Origin: CAYQJS01 sp964417895
GTDB taxonomy: Bacteria > Chloroflexota > UBA6077 > SHYK01
Reading direction: 5' to 3'
DNA length: 19,435 nt
Assembly (NCBI GenBank): GCA_964417895.1
Contig: CAYQJS010000072.1
Coordinates: 1 to 19,435 of the forward strand
The notes under the pieces: model-generated
The model's database searches: none
The model's input: only the letters and a program-made list of their open reading frames with translations
Told to the model about the DNA's origin: nothing
Position numbers and translations under genes: made by a program
In this document: one piece after another, positions 7,433 through 15,317 of the stretch
How positions within the stretch are numbered: position 1 is the first letter of the stretch
Layout of the letters: the number at the start of each line of letters is the position of its first letter

Positions 7433-7984
7433 CTAAACCTGGATTTGCGCGAAGATGTCGTCGACGGCCACCCTGAAGCCTGGCAGCAGGGCGTCGCCGT
7501 CAAGCGTGTCACCGACAGCCAGCGTCTTGCCCTCCTGGCCCGGCGCCAGCACCGCGATCGTCGCGGCGTCCGGATCGATCACCCAGACGAGGCGCACGCC
7601 GTTGAGCAGGTAGAAATGGATCTTGTCCAGGAGCCGCGCCATGTTCTGGCCGGGCGAGAGGATTTCGATGGCCAGATCGGGCGCGGCGTGCAGATAGCGG
7701 TCGGCCGTGAGGCGCTGCTTGGCGACATAGACGAGGTCGGGCACGAAGACTCGCACTCGCCCGGGCGGGCCGAAGATGCAGCGGAACTCGGGGAGCGCCC
7801 TGCCGAGACCCGTCTCCTGGAGAAAGTGGAACAGCACCACTCCCAGAAAGAGCTGCAGCGTCGAGTGCAGCCGATCGGGCATCGGCTTCTGAGTCACCTC
7901 TCCGCACGCATACTCCAGCGCCGGCTTCTCGTCGTCTCTCATGAGAAGGAACTCGTCCAGCGTCATTCTGGAAGTAACGGCCAT
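7433..7984 (-). CDS. Uma2 family protein (PD-(D/E)XK nuclease fold, DUF820)
   Basis: A 183-residue protein of the restriction-endonuclease-like Uma2 family, abundant in cyanobacteria and Chloroflexota; cellular role unknown. The family pattern is intact: MTLDEFLLM at the start, then LEYACGEV, VPDLVYVAKQ (Asp83), APDLAIEILSPGQN (Asp103, Glu107), a lysine at 121 and LVWVIDPDA. The catalytic-type D...E...K set is therefore retained. The ATG at 7984 gives the usual length; a second ATG at residue 7 is possible. No strong ribosome site is seen. It stands alone between repeats and converges on selB. Confidence 0.9.
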   Translation of the reverse strand: MAVTSRMTLDEFLLMRDDEKPALEYACGEVTQKPMPDRLHSTLQLFLGVVLFHFLQETGLGRALPEFRCIFGPPGRVRVFVPDLVYVAKQRLTADRYLHAAPDLAIEILSPGQNMARLLDKIHFYLLNGVRLVWVIDPDAATIAVLAPGQEGKTLAVGDTLDGDALLPGFRVAVDDIFAQIQV

Positions 7985-8044
7985 GCCCGCTTCGCCCTAT
8001 CTGCCGAATGTCCGTGACCCGAGTCTAGGAGCACGGCCCATAAA

Positions 8045-8131
8045 CTGTCATCCTGAGGCTGGGGTTGGAGCAGCGTTTGTGCGTGGTAGTTTACGTTCGT
8101 GACAGATCCTTCGCTTCGCTCAGGATGACAG
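8045..8131. repeat. dispersed hairpin repeat, copy 3 (13-bp perfect arms)
   Basis: CTGTCATCCTGAG (8045-8057) and CTCAGGATGACAG (8119-8131) are perfect inverted arms around about 60 bp of unrelated sequence. It lies between the Uma2 start and the 3' end of the transporter lipoprotein gene. Nothing else is seen in 7985-8203. Confidence 0.85.
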
Positions 8132-8203
8132 ACTGGCCTTTTCGGCCGCACCGCTAGCATACACTCCTCGCCAGGAACTGTTGCCTACCCAAACACCCGC
8201 CCC

Positions 8204-9931
8204 CTACGCGGCCCCAATGTCCCAGCTCGGCAGATCCCAGTTGGTCGTGCTCGCCGGGTTGGGCTTCGCCACGTTCTTCAGCCGCGCCGAGGCGACCACC
8301 ACGTGAACCTCCCAGTAGACGGGCAGCACCGGGAGGTCTGTCGTCCCGATCCTGGCAATCTCCGTCTGGATCGCTATCCGCTGGGCGGGTGCGATCGTGA
8401 TCGTCTGCCGTTCCAGCAGGGCATCCATCTCCGGATTCACGTAGCCGGTGCGGTTCTGGCCGTTGTAGCGGTTGGCCGGGCCCGCGATACTGCCACTGTG
8501 GAACAGCGCCGTCTCATAGCCGGTATACGAGTTGGCCGGAGCTCGCATGCCGGGGTAGAGCGATGTGAACTCGCGGTCCGTGACTTGCTGGGGCGTCTTG
8601 ATGGTCTGGATGATGGACACGCCGATCTTCTTGTAGGTGTCGGCGAACACGGCGAGCTGGCCCGGCGCGTAGGACTCCGGCTTGAGCCGAATCTCGAACT
8701 CGAAGCGCTCGCCGGCCTGATTGACCAGGATCCCGTCGGCTCCCTTCCGCCAACCCAGGTCCTCCAGCTCGCGCTGCGCCCGCCCCAGGTCGAACGGATA
8801 CTGCGTGATGGCGTCGCGCATGGCCGGCAACTGGCGCCGGGGATCGTCCGGCGGCACCCAGCTGTCGGCGATTGGGCCGAGCCCCAGCGTTGCCACCTGG
8901 GCAGCCCCCTCGCGATCGAGCGCCCGATAAAGCGCCTGGCGCACCGGTCGGTCGAGCAGCGCCCGCAGGCTCACCACCTCTGGCCGAAACTGTGGCGCCA
9001 GCGACTGTAAGCTGCCTTCAGGACCGGCCAGCACCTGGTTGCCCGTACCCGCCCAGCGCCGCTGGAGCTCTAGCGCTTCGGCCACGCTGATGCTGGCGCC
9101 GCCATAGACGTCCACCTCACCCGCCAGCACGGCGGCGAGCAGCGTGCCGCTGTCGAAATAGAAGCGGGTGATGAGGCGATCGAGCGGGGGACGGCCGAGG
9201 AAGTACTCATCGAAGCGCGCGAACTCGATATGGGAGCCCAGCTCCCGCTTGACCAGCTTATAGGGCCCCAACCCGACGTAGCTATCCTTCCAGTGCGCAT
9301 TGGCGTGGAATACGTCGATATCCCCGGCGGCGAACGCGGCGCCGAGGATGTGACGCGGCATGGGGCGCAGTACGACCTGCCCGCCCGCGTAGCTCTCGGC
9401 CGCGAATACGTCCACCCGCTTGAAGGAGACGACGATGGTGCCCGGGTCGGACGCCTCGACCCGATCGGCTCCGGCTGCCCAGCCCCGCCTTGTGATCAAG
9501 GCGCCTGGATGGAGTAAGTACTCCCACCCCAGGAGAAAATCGTCTGAAGTCAGCGGCTGGCCGTCGTGCCACTTCACGCCGGGTCGCAGCTTCCACGTGA
9601 CCTCCATCGTTCCGTCGGGAGCGACGCGCCACGTCCCATTTTCGATGGTCGGAACCTCCGCCGCCAGCCGTGATACCAGGTTGCCCTGGCCGTCGAAGAC
9701 GGTGAGCTGCGCGTCGGCGATAGCGAGCACCTCGCCCCCGCTCGTCCCTCGACGAGCCGGCAACAGGAAGTCCTTCGGCTCGTAATCCATAGCGACGCGC
9801 ACGACCTTGGGCGTGCTCGTCGTCGCCGAATCGCCGGCCGGTCCAGGTGCGGGGGCGCTTTGAGAGGCGCATGCGCATATCAAGGCCGCGACGAACACCA
9901 GCTGCCATGGGAAGGAGCCCCACAGTCTCAT
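8204..9931 (-). CDS. ABC transporter substrate-binding lipoprotein, family 5 (SBP_bac_5)
   Basis: This 575-residue extracellular binding protein belongs to the dipeptide/oligopeptide/nickel type and would capture a solute for an ABC importer. The start at 9931 is set by GGAGGTG 7-8 bp upstream; the longer open frame upstream has no support. Residues 1-21 form a lipoprotein signal (hydrophobic WQLVFVAALICAC, lipobox ICAC with Cys21), followed by a Ser/Pro/Ala-rich linker to about residue 40. The family signature LRPGVKWHDGQPLTSDDF follows. No permease or ATPase gene is adjacent, so it is an orphan here. It is divergent from the Rieske oxygenase gene across 80 bp, which hints at a shared substrate. 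Confidence 0.92.
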   Translation of the reverse strand: MRLWGSFPWQLVFVAALICACASQSAPAPGPAGDSATTSTPKVVRVAMDYEPKDFLLPARRGTSGGEVLAIADAQLTVFDGQGNLVSRLAAEVPTIENGTWRVAPDGTMEVTWKLRPGVKWHDGQPLTSDDFLLGWEYLLHPGALITRRGWAAGADRVEASDPGTIVVSFKRVDVFAAESYAGGQVVLRPMPRHILGAAFAAGDIDVFHANAHWKDSYVGLGPYKLVKRELGSHIEFARFDEYFLGRPPLDRLITRFYFDSGTLLAAVLAGEVDVYGGASISVAEALELQRRWAGTGNQVLAGPEGSLQSLAPQFRPEVVSLRALLDRPVRQALYRALDREGAAQVATLGLGPIADSWVPPDDPRRQLPAMRDAITQYPFDLGRAQRELEDLGWRKGADGILVNQAGERFEFEIRLKPESYAPGQLAVFADTYKKIGVSIIQTIKTPQQVTDREFTSLYPGMRAPANSYTGYETALFHSGSIAGPANRYNGQNRTGYVNPEMDALLERQTITIAPAQRIAIQTEIARIGTTDLPVLPVYWEVHVVVASARLKNVAKPNPASTTNWDLPSWDIGAA

Positions 9932-10011
9932 TTGCGCACCTCCATCGCGGGGTACATTATGAAGGAGAGGGCGGGGGACTCTCAGAAGAATGACATAGCG
10001 GAGGGAACGAA

Positions 10012-11319
10012 ATGCTGAGCAAAGAAGAGAACGAGCTACTCTGTCGCGTTGGACCGGGGACGCCGATGGGTGAGCTGATGCGGCAATACTGGATCCCCGC
10101 GCTCGCTTCGAGTGACCTGCCGGCGGCCGACGGGCCACCGATTCGCCTGCGCCTCCTGGGCGAGAATCTCATCGCCTTCCGCGACACCGGCGGACGCGTT
10201 GGGCTGCTCCACCACGCCTGTGCGCACCGCGGGGCTTCGCTGTTCTTCGGACGGAACGAGGAGGGGGGAATTCGCTGCGTCTATCACGGGTGGAAGTACG
10301 ACGTCGATGGCCATTGCGTCGACATGCCCAATGAGCCCGCCGAGAGCAACTTCAAAAACAAGATCCGGGCCGTCGCGTATCCCTGCGTGGAGCGCAACGG
10401 ACTGATCTGGACCTACGCGGGCCCGCGGGCGACCCCGCCGCCGCTCCCCGACCTCGAGGCGAACCTGGTCGTAGGCCCGTGCGCCATGGAGAAGGTCCAC
10501 CGAGAGTGCAACTGGCTCCAGGCGCTTGAGGGCGACATCGACACGAGCCACTTCGGCTTCCTCCATCGATCCCTCGCAGCCCAGCCGGCGCCCGCGAGCT
10601 TCGACTCCTACATGGAGAACGACAGGGCCCCCCGCTACGCCGTGGTCGACACGGAGTTCGGCGCCTCGTACGGCGCCTATCGTCCGGCGGCGGCTGACAC
10701 CCACTACTGGCGGATCGCCCACTTCCTCTTCCCCTTTTACGCGATGATCCCCACAGGCGTACTCGGCGCTGAGGTTCGCTTCCGCGCCTGGCTGCCGCTG
10801 GACGATGAGAACACGATGTTCCTCATCGTCACCGCTCCCCGCGCCTCCGATGTCGGCGAGCCGATTGCAGGTGGGATCGGGCCCGATCGCTCGCGCTCGG
10901 GCCAGGCGTATCTGCCCGATACGAGCGACTGGTTAGGCAGATACCGGGTGGCGGCGAACGCGCGCAATGACTACAAGATCGATCGCGAGGCCCAGCGCGC
11001 CCGGAGCTTCACGGGCATCGAGACTGGCATCGCGATCCTTCAGGACCAGGCGATCACGGAGAGCATGGGGCCGATGTACGACCGCGCCAGCGAGCACCTT
11101 GGCAGCAGCGATGCGATGATCATCCGCACGCGGCAACGTCTGATGGGCGCTGCTTTGGCGCTGCGCGATGAGGGAGTGACTCCCCCGGGAGTCGACAACC
11201 CCGAGTTCTACCGGCAGCGCTCCGGCGGGATCGTCCTTCCGCGCAGCGCCGACTGGCTGGAGGCCACCAAGGAGCCTCGCAACGCGTACGGCTATAGCGC
11301 CACCGCTCCCCGAGGGTGA
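10012..11319 (+). CDS. Rieske 2Fe-2S ring-hydroxylating oxygenase alpha subunit (phthalate dioxygenase-like)
   Basis: This 435-residue oxygenase component would use O2 and electrons from a partner reductase to hydroxylate or demethylate an aromatic-type substrate. The Rieske cluster ligands are Cys70-x-His72 (CAHRG) and Cys89-x2-His92 (CVYHGW). The catalytic iron site is EGDIDTSHFGFLH with bridging Asp177, His180 and His185. The N-terminus (LLCRVGPGTPMGELMRQYW) and NWLQALEGDIDTSH are typical of the phthalate 4,5-dioxygenase subgroup, which works without a beta subunit. The start is supported by GGAGGG at 10000-10005. No dedicated reductase gene is adjacent. The substrate cannot be read from the sequence. 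Confidence 0.93.
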   Translation: MLSKEENELLCRVGPGTPMGELMRQYWIPALASSDLPAADGPPIRLRLLGENLIAFRDTGGRVGLLHHACAHRGASLFFGRNEEGGIRCVYHGWKYDVDGHCVDMPNEPAESNFKNKIRAVAYPCVERNGLIWTYAGPRATPPPLPDLEANLVVGPCAMEKVHRECNWLQALEGDIDTSHFGFLHRSLAAQPAPASFDSYMENDRAPRYAVVDTEFGASYGAYRPAAADTHYWRIAHFLFPFYAMIPTGVLGAEVRFRAWLPLDDENTMFLIVTAPRASDVGEPIAGGIGPDRSRSGQAYLPDTSDWLGRYRVAANARNDYKIDREAQRARSFTGIETGIAILQDQAITESMGPMYDRASEHLGSSDAMIIRTRQRLMGAALALRDEGVTPPGVDNPEFYRQRSGGIVLPRSADWLEATKEPRNAYGYSATAPRG

Positions 11320-11325
11320 CGGCTG

Positions 11326-11388
11326 GGGTCGGAGTCGGCGGCCGGGGGCGAGTCATCCGGGTCGGAGTCGGCCGGGGGCGAGGCATCC
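11326..11388. repeat. tandem duplication of a ~30-bp G-rich unit, in gap 11320-11716
   Basis: Two direct copies (11326-11358 and 11359-11388) of a unit beginning GGGTCGGAGTCGGC and ending CATCC differ mainly by a 3-bp deletion. A partial GCATCCTGAGC...GAAGGATCTGACAAG hairpin repeat follows to about 11420. The rest of 11320-11716 shows no convincing gene. Confidence 0.7.
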
Positions 11389-11716
11389 TGAGCCGGCGGC
11401 GAAGGATCTGACAAGACGGGCAACCGAGGGGAGACCCTGCAGCCCTCGGCGTAACGATGACCGCTGCTACAGGGCTGCGCTAGTGGGTCAGTTAGCACGA
11501 TGATAGCCATGAATTGGTGAGGCGTGAGCGTGACGGCGCCAACGACAAATAGGGCGGCGCGTGTACCCCCGGAGCCACCCAGGGCGTGGCGACGCGCGCG
11601 GGCGCGCTCACGCCGCGCGGCCCGTTTGCCGCCCCACGCGAACGGGGTGGGGGCCGTGTTCCACCCACGCACCGTCGCCGTGAGCGGCACTGGGCGTCGC
11701 GGTCGTATACGACAGC

Positions 11717-12349
11717 GTGCTCCATGGTTCCTGGGAGAGACTGCGCGATCGGACGAACGACAACCATGGGACAGTATCCGCAATCGGGGAGCGGGAATGG
11801 ATCACCCGTTACCTGGAAGGGCGCCGCGCCTGGATGGCATCCGGAGCCTTCCACCTCTCGGAAATCACCGTGTTCCGCATGGACGAGTTCGTTGCGCTGG
11901 TTCACGTGGGCAACTGGGCGCTGGAGCTGCCTTTTCACGTGCGTGGTATTCCCATAGATGAGGAGACGCTTGCGCCGCGCCAGCCTACGGTACCCTCTCT
12001 AGCCGAGCTCGCTAAAGTGAATCCCAACTTGGAAGGACAGCTACGGGTTTGGAGGGCGGCCCGGCGCGGGAACGGAGAGGATCCCTTTGACTACACCGCG
12101 TTCCGCGAGCACCTCAGGGCAATCGGTGCGCCAGACCCCGGGGAAGTGGAGTTCCTGGAGTTCTGTCCGGCGGATGTGCGGCCACTCCGCGCGGCGAATG
12201 CGTTTTTCGGTGCTCAGTTGGCTGCGTGGCAGCGGCTGCGGCGCGAACGCGGCGAGGATCCCTTCGACTACGCCGCGCTTCGTGAGCATCTCCGCGCGTT
12301 GGGCTCGCCGGATCCGGGCCCCGACGAGTTCCAGGGCTTCCGCGACTGA
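11717..12349 (+). CDS. C-terminal part of a GH46 chitosanase-like protein, probable gene remnant, with a duplicated tail
   Basis: This 210-residue frame (GTG start) resembles the C-terminal lobe of GH46 chitosanases: YDSVLHGSWERLRDRTN, then EREWITRYLEGRRAWM, then VFRMDEFVALVHVGNWALELPF. The match begins upstream of the GTG (VAVVYDS from about 11696), where the frame is closed by TGA at 11681-11683. The N-terminal lobe, which carries the catalytic Glu and Asp in GH46, is not recognisable in 11320-11680. The gene therefore looks truncated or frameshifted and is probably inactive. Residues 108-149 and 167-208 are a 42-residue duplication centred on GEDPFDY and REHLRA. No signal peptide or good ribosome site is seen. 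Confidence 0.6.
   Translation: MLHGSWERLRDRTNDNHGTVSAIGEREWITRYLEGRRAWMASGAFHLSEITVFRMDEFVALVHVGNWALELPFHVRGIPIDEETLAPRQPTVPSLAELAKVNPNLEGQLRVWRAARRGNGEDPFDYTAFREHLRAIGAPDPGEVEFLEFCPADVRPLRAANAFFGAQLAAWQRLRRERGEDPFDYAALREHLRALGSPDPGPDEFQGFRD
12038..12340 (+). repeat. internal duplication encoding two 42-residue repeats
   Basis: Nucleotides 12038-12163 and 12215-12340 encode copies sharing about two thirds of residues, including W, RR, GEDPFDY, REHLRA, PDPG and EF. Nucleotide drift between the copies shows the duplication is old. Confidence 0.8.
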
Positions 12350-12571
12350 GAGACTCCGCCATTCCTGGTTAACGAGCGCACGGGCTCGTCGCGACGACAT
12401 CAACTGTACTGATCGGTCATGTCAGCCACACGCGGAAGGCGGGGCTCCGCCAGGGCTCGTCGCGCATGCCGCCGCGAGACTCGAGCAGGATGATGATGAC
12501 AGCGCCCAATCTCATGTTGACCGGCCCGCGCCGGCTACTAACCGGTTTTGCTCTTCAGCGAGCAGTCTGCA

Positions 12572-12650
12572 CCCCCTCACCGCCACCCCCTCCCTGCAAG
12601 AGGGGCGAGGATTGCTATTGTCGTGGATGTCCCCTGTCCCCTGTCCCCTG
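12572..12650. repeat. repeat cluster in gap 12350-12652, including heptamer (GTCCCCT)3
   Basis: A C-rich/G-rich hairpin repeat (12572-12612) precedes three perfect GTCCCCT units (12629-12649) that end 3 bp before the aldolase-family stop codon. In 12350-12571 only a 12-bp direct repeat, GGGCTCGTCGCG (12382 and 12453), was noticed and no gene. Confidence 0.7.
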
Positions 12651-12652
12651 CG

Positions 12653-13399
12653 TTACTCCTCGATCCACCGGGTGAGGTAGTTCCAGGTCGAGTTCTGGTA
12701 CACGGCAGCCGGCGCGGCCCCTTCGCGTCGCCCGCCGCCACGACGTTGATTCCGAAAGACCTCGATATCCTCGTCAGGGATAGGCTCCGGGTTCCCGAGA
12801 AGGGCCGCACGGTAGTTGATCTCGGCGAGGTCGTTCAGTCGCCAGGCAGTGATGGTCGCCTCTTGAACGTTGCCGCCCACGGCCGTGATGCCGTGGCCGC
12901 GCATGAGGCAGACGTTTTTCGAGCCGATGGTCGCGGCCAGGTCCTGGCCGAGCTGGTCGTTGGATATCAAGATGCTCCGCGGGTAACGAGGTATGCCATC
13001 GAGGGCCATTTGCAGGGCCAGGGGGTCGTACGCCCCGATGAGGGGCAGGAGATCCCGGTTGCAGATGGTGAACAGGACGACGTTCGTCGGGTGGACGTGG
13101 ATCACGCAGTTGACGTCGGGCCTCGTCCGGTAGAGCCAGGTGTGAATGAACACCTCAGCGGGCGGCGACAGATCCGGACCTCCATCGACCTTCTTGCCGT
13201 CCATATCCACGATCATGCAGTCGTCGGGCATCGTGTAGCGAAGCGCAGCCTCGCCCGGGCCGCGGGCCTTGATCACAATGCGGTCCGTTCCGGGGATGCG
13301 GGCGCTCACGTGCCCGGCGGGCTCGCGCGTCATGTTCTCTTTGCCCAGGATGCGGCACGACTGCGACACCAGTCGTTTGAGCTCGTCGACGTCCGCCAT
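12653..13399 (-). CDS. class II aldolase/adducin (AraD/FucA) family protein
   Basis: This 248-residue zinc enzyme belongs to the fuculose-phosphate aldolase/ribulose-phosphate epimerase superfamily, which also contains 3,4-dihydroxyphthalate decarboxylase (PhtC type). The zinc set is intact: Glu82 in PPAEVFIH, His101 and His103 in IHVHPTN, and His169 in MRGHGI. The N-terminal GHVSARIP corresponds to the phosphate or carboxylate-binding loop. The start has AGGGAG about 8 bp upstream. Length is normal. The C-terminus (YQNSTWNYLTRWIEE) is as in catabolic rather than sugar-specific members. It is divergent from the amidohydrolase gene, and a decarboxylase or aldolase role in aromatic-acid breakdown is inferred from context only. 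Confidence 0.88.
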   Translation of the reverse strand: MADVDELKRLVSQSCRILGKENMTREPAGHVSARIPGTDRIVIKARGPGEAALRYTMPDDCMIVDMDGKKVDGGPDLSPPAEVFIHTWLYRTRPDVNCVIHVHPTNVVLFTICNRDLLPLIGAYDPLALQMALDGIPRYPRSILISNDQLGQDLAATIGSKNVCLMRGHGITAVGGNVQEATITAWRLNDLAEINYRAALLGNPEPIPDEDIEVFRNQRRGGGRREGAAPAAVYQNSTWNYLTRWIEE

Positions 13400-13441
13400 G
13401 CTGATAGCTCCCTGGTTTGGAGTTGGGTCGCGGCGGGCGTC

Positions 13442-13473
13442 AGTATAATGGGCGCCGCCACCCTGAAGGTGGC
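13442..13473. promoter_or_regulatory. candidate divergent promoter region
   Basis: TATAAT reads on the plus strand at 13444-13449 and TATACT on the minus strand at 13447-13442. A 6-bp stem, GCCACC/GGTGGC (13457-13462 with 13468-13473), lies beside them. Neither direction has a good -35 box. The minus reading would give a leader of about 36 nt for the aldolase-family gene. Confidence 0.35.
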
Positions 13474-13499
13474 AGACACGGCGGAGGACCCGCGCTCGG

Positions 13500-13560
13500 T
13501 GTCATGCTGAGCGGCAGCGAAGCATCTGGTGCCAGATCCTTCGCCGCGGCTCAGGATGAC
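13500..13560. repeat. dispersed hairpin repeat, copy 4
   Basis: GTCATGCTGAGC (13501-13512) and GCTCAGGATGAC (13549-13560) pair with one mismatch; an inner AGCATCTGG/CCAGATCCTT pair is also present. It lies in the divergent intergenic region upstream of the amidohydrolase. Confidence 0.85.
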
Positions 13561-13598
13561 GTCCGCGCCAGTCCGGCCTACGGTGCGATGGAGGGGTC

Positions 13599-14816
13599 GT
13601 GGCAAAGACTTATCGCTTGATCTCAGGAGATAGCCATCTGCAGGCGCCAGCGGATATCTGGGCGCACCGGGTGCCCGCGAGGTACCGCGATCTGGCTCCA
13701 AAGCGCATCCGCTTGCCCGATGGCGGCGATGCCGTGGTTGCCATGGGCGGCGAGATCATCTGGGGCGGGACCGGAAGCTACGCAGGCCACACCCCGGAGG
13801 ATTACAACCCTATGGCGCCTATCTCCTACGACGAGACGCCCGGCGCGGGCGGGCCCGAGCAGCGGGTCAAGGAGCTCGATGCCGATGGCGTCGACGCCGA
13901 GCTGATCTTCGCCGGGTCGCCCGTTGCGCCCCGACTCGGCCACAACGCCCCCGATCCGGGCGCCCATTCCGCCTTGCTCCGCGCCTACAACGACTTCCTG
14001 GGCGAGGACTTCTGCGCTTACGCGCCGGAGCGCCTCTTCGGAGTCGGCCTCCTCCCACGCGGCAGTCTCGTCGACAAGATCGCTGAGATGGAGCACTGCA
14101 AGCAGATCGGGCTCCCGGCCGTGAACGTCAACACCTATCCATCGGGAAAGACCTGCCCGACTGCGGAAGACGACCGTTTCTGGGCGGCCGCTATCGACCT
14201 CGACATGCCACTCACCATTCACACAGCCATCGCACACATCGACAGCAAACCGCTCTTCGAGTATCCCAGGAAGGTCACGGGGCCGCTCCCTCCCGACGAC
14301 TACGTCCTGCACGCCGCTCGCTACTACGGCTGGTCGCGGTCGGGCGGAGTCGACGCCGTTCAGATGGTGCTCTCCGGCCTGTTCGACCGCTTCCCGGCCC
14401 TCCGGATCTACTGGGCGGAGAACGCCATCGGCTGGGTGCCCTTCATGTACGAGCAGCTGGACATCGAGGTCGAGAAAAGCGAGCATTGGGTGGAGCGGCT
14501 CTACGGCCTCCCGCGGCTGAAGCGGCGGCCGAGCGAGTACCTACGGGAGCACGCCTACTGGGGCTTCTACGAGGACCGGGTGGGGATCAAGCTCAGGGAC
14601 GAGATCGGCGTCGACCGCATCATGTGGGGCGGCGACTTCCCCCACTACCCCACGCGCTGGCCAGAGTCCTACAAATACCTGGCGATGCAGCTCCAGGGCG
14701 TGCCCACGGAGGAGGTGCAAAAGATCGTCTGCCAGAATATGATCGACTGGCTGCACCTGGATGCTACCGCCACGGACCCGCCCGATTTCGCTGTGGAGGC
14801 GGCGGCGCGCAAGTAG
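13599..14816 (+). CDS. amidohydrolase family protein (amidohydrolase_2, metal-dependent TIM barrel)
   Basis: This 405-residue protein belongs to the amidohydrolase-2 group, whose characterised members include ACMSD, gamma-resorcylate and 5-carboxyvanillate decarboxylases and some hydrolases. Metal-site candidates are Asp11 and His13 in ISGDSHLQAP, His208 in LTIHTA and the catalytic Asp346 in MWGGDFPHYP. IYWAENAIGWVPF is also characteristic. The GTG start at 13599 has GGAGGGG just upstream, and MAKTYRLISGDSH is the expected N-terminus. The gene precedes the GlcG-RdhA cluster by 82 bp and may be co-transcribed with it. A decarboxylase or hydrolase role on a carboxylated ring is plausible but unproven. 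Confidence 0.9.
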   Translation: MAKTYRLISGDSHLQAPADIWAHRVPARYRDLAPKRIRLPDGGDAVVAMGGEIIWGGTGSYAGHTPEDYNPMAPISYDETPGAGGPEQRVKELDADGVDAELIFAGSPVAPRLGHNAPDPGAHSALLRAYNDFLGEDFCAYAPERLFGVGLLPRGSLVDKIAEMEHCKQIGLPAVNVNTYPSGKTCPTAEDDRFWAAAIDLDMPLTIHTAIAHIDSKPLFEYPRKVTGPLPPDDYVLHAARYYGWSRSGGVDAVQMVLSGLFDRFPALRIYWAENAIGWVPFMYEQLDIEVEKSEHWVERLYGLPRLKRRPSEYLREHAYWGFYEDRVGIKLRDEIGVDRIMWGGDFPHYPTRWPESYKYLAMQLQGVPTEEVQKIVCQNMIDWLHLDATATDPPDFAVEAAARK

Positions 14817-14898
14817 CATCAGTGCTAGGCAGATGAGGGGATCAGTCAATTCCACAACGTGATACACTCGCCCTGAGGCTAAGGAGGACGCACACAAG

Positions 14899-15297
14899 AT
14901 GCCGATTCCGGGAGAGAAGGCGCTTCAGATGGTTCGCGCTGCACATGCGCACGCCGCGCAGCTCGACATTGGGGTGACGGCAGTCGTCGTCGACGAGAGT
15001 GGGCGCGCCGTCGCGCTGGGCCGCATGGATCGGGCGCGCCCCATCACGGTGGACGTGGCCATGAACAAGGCTTACACTTCAGCCAGCTTCCAACAGCCGA
15101 CGACACAGCTGGCGGGGGTGGCCGGGCAGCCGTGGTTCCAGAGCCTGGTGGTGTCGAGCAACGGCCGCATCTCCGCTGGCGGAGGTGCATTGCCCATCGA
15201 GGAGGGCGGGAGAGTGGTCGGCGCCATCGCCGTGGCCGGTGGCACCGACGAGCAGGACCAGAGCTGCGCCGAGGCGGGCCTCGCCTCGTACGCGTAG
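14899..15297 (+). CDS. GlcG/HbpS family protein (DUF336, haem-degrading-like)
   Basis: This 132-residue single-domain protein is of the GlcG/HbpS fold, a family that includes haem-binding HbpS and the C-terminal domain of PduO-type cobalamin adenosyltransferases. Typical segments are LDIGVTAVVVDESGRAVAL, MNKAYTSASF, PWFQSLVVSSNGRISAGGG and GAIAVAGGTDEQD. There is no signal peptide, so it is cytoplasmic. A strong AAGGAGG (14881-14887) precedes the ATG. It ends 20 bp before the RdhA-like gene and is clearly paralogous to the C-terminal domain of the ferredoxin fusion at 17269. A tetrapyrrole or corrinoid role for the neighbouring RdhA is an inference. Confidence 0.92.
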   Translation: MPIPGEKALQMVRAAHAHAAQLDIGVTAVVVDESGRAVALGRMDRARPITVDVAMNKAYTSASFQQPTTQLAGVAGQPWFQSLVVSSNGRISAGGGALPIEEGGRVVGAIAVAGGTDEQDQSCAEAGLASYA

Positions 15298-15317
15298 GGA
15301 CGGAAAGGGGACATCCG

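Noticed and set aside
11524..11961. A 145-codon plus-strand frame, Arg/Pro/Ala-rich
   Set aside because: Its composition is typical of a non-coding frame. Its second half overlaps the GH46-like frame, which has real family motifs. It may only contain remnants of the lost N-terminal lobe.
12419..12515. A 32-codon minus-strand frame starting MRLGAVIIILLES
   Set aside because: It is short, has no convincing ribosome site or homology I recognise, and lies in repeat-rich DNA.
12548..13510. A 320-codon open frame on the plus strand
   Set aside because: It is antisense to the class II aldolase-family gene, which has intact zinc ligands and a ribosome site. It also starts in repeats. It is a high-GC shadow frame.
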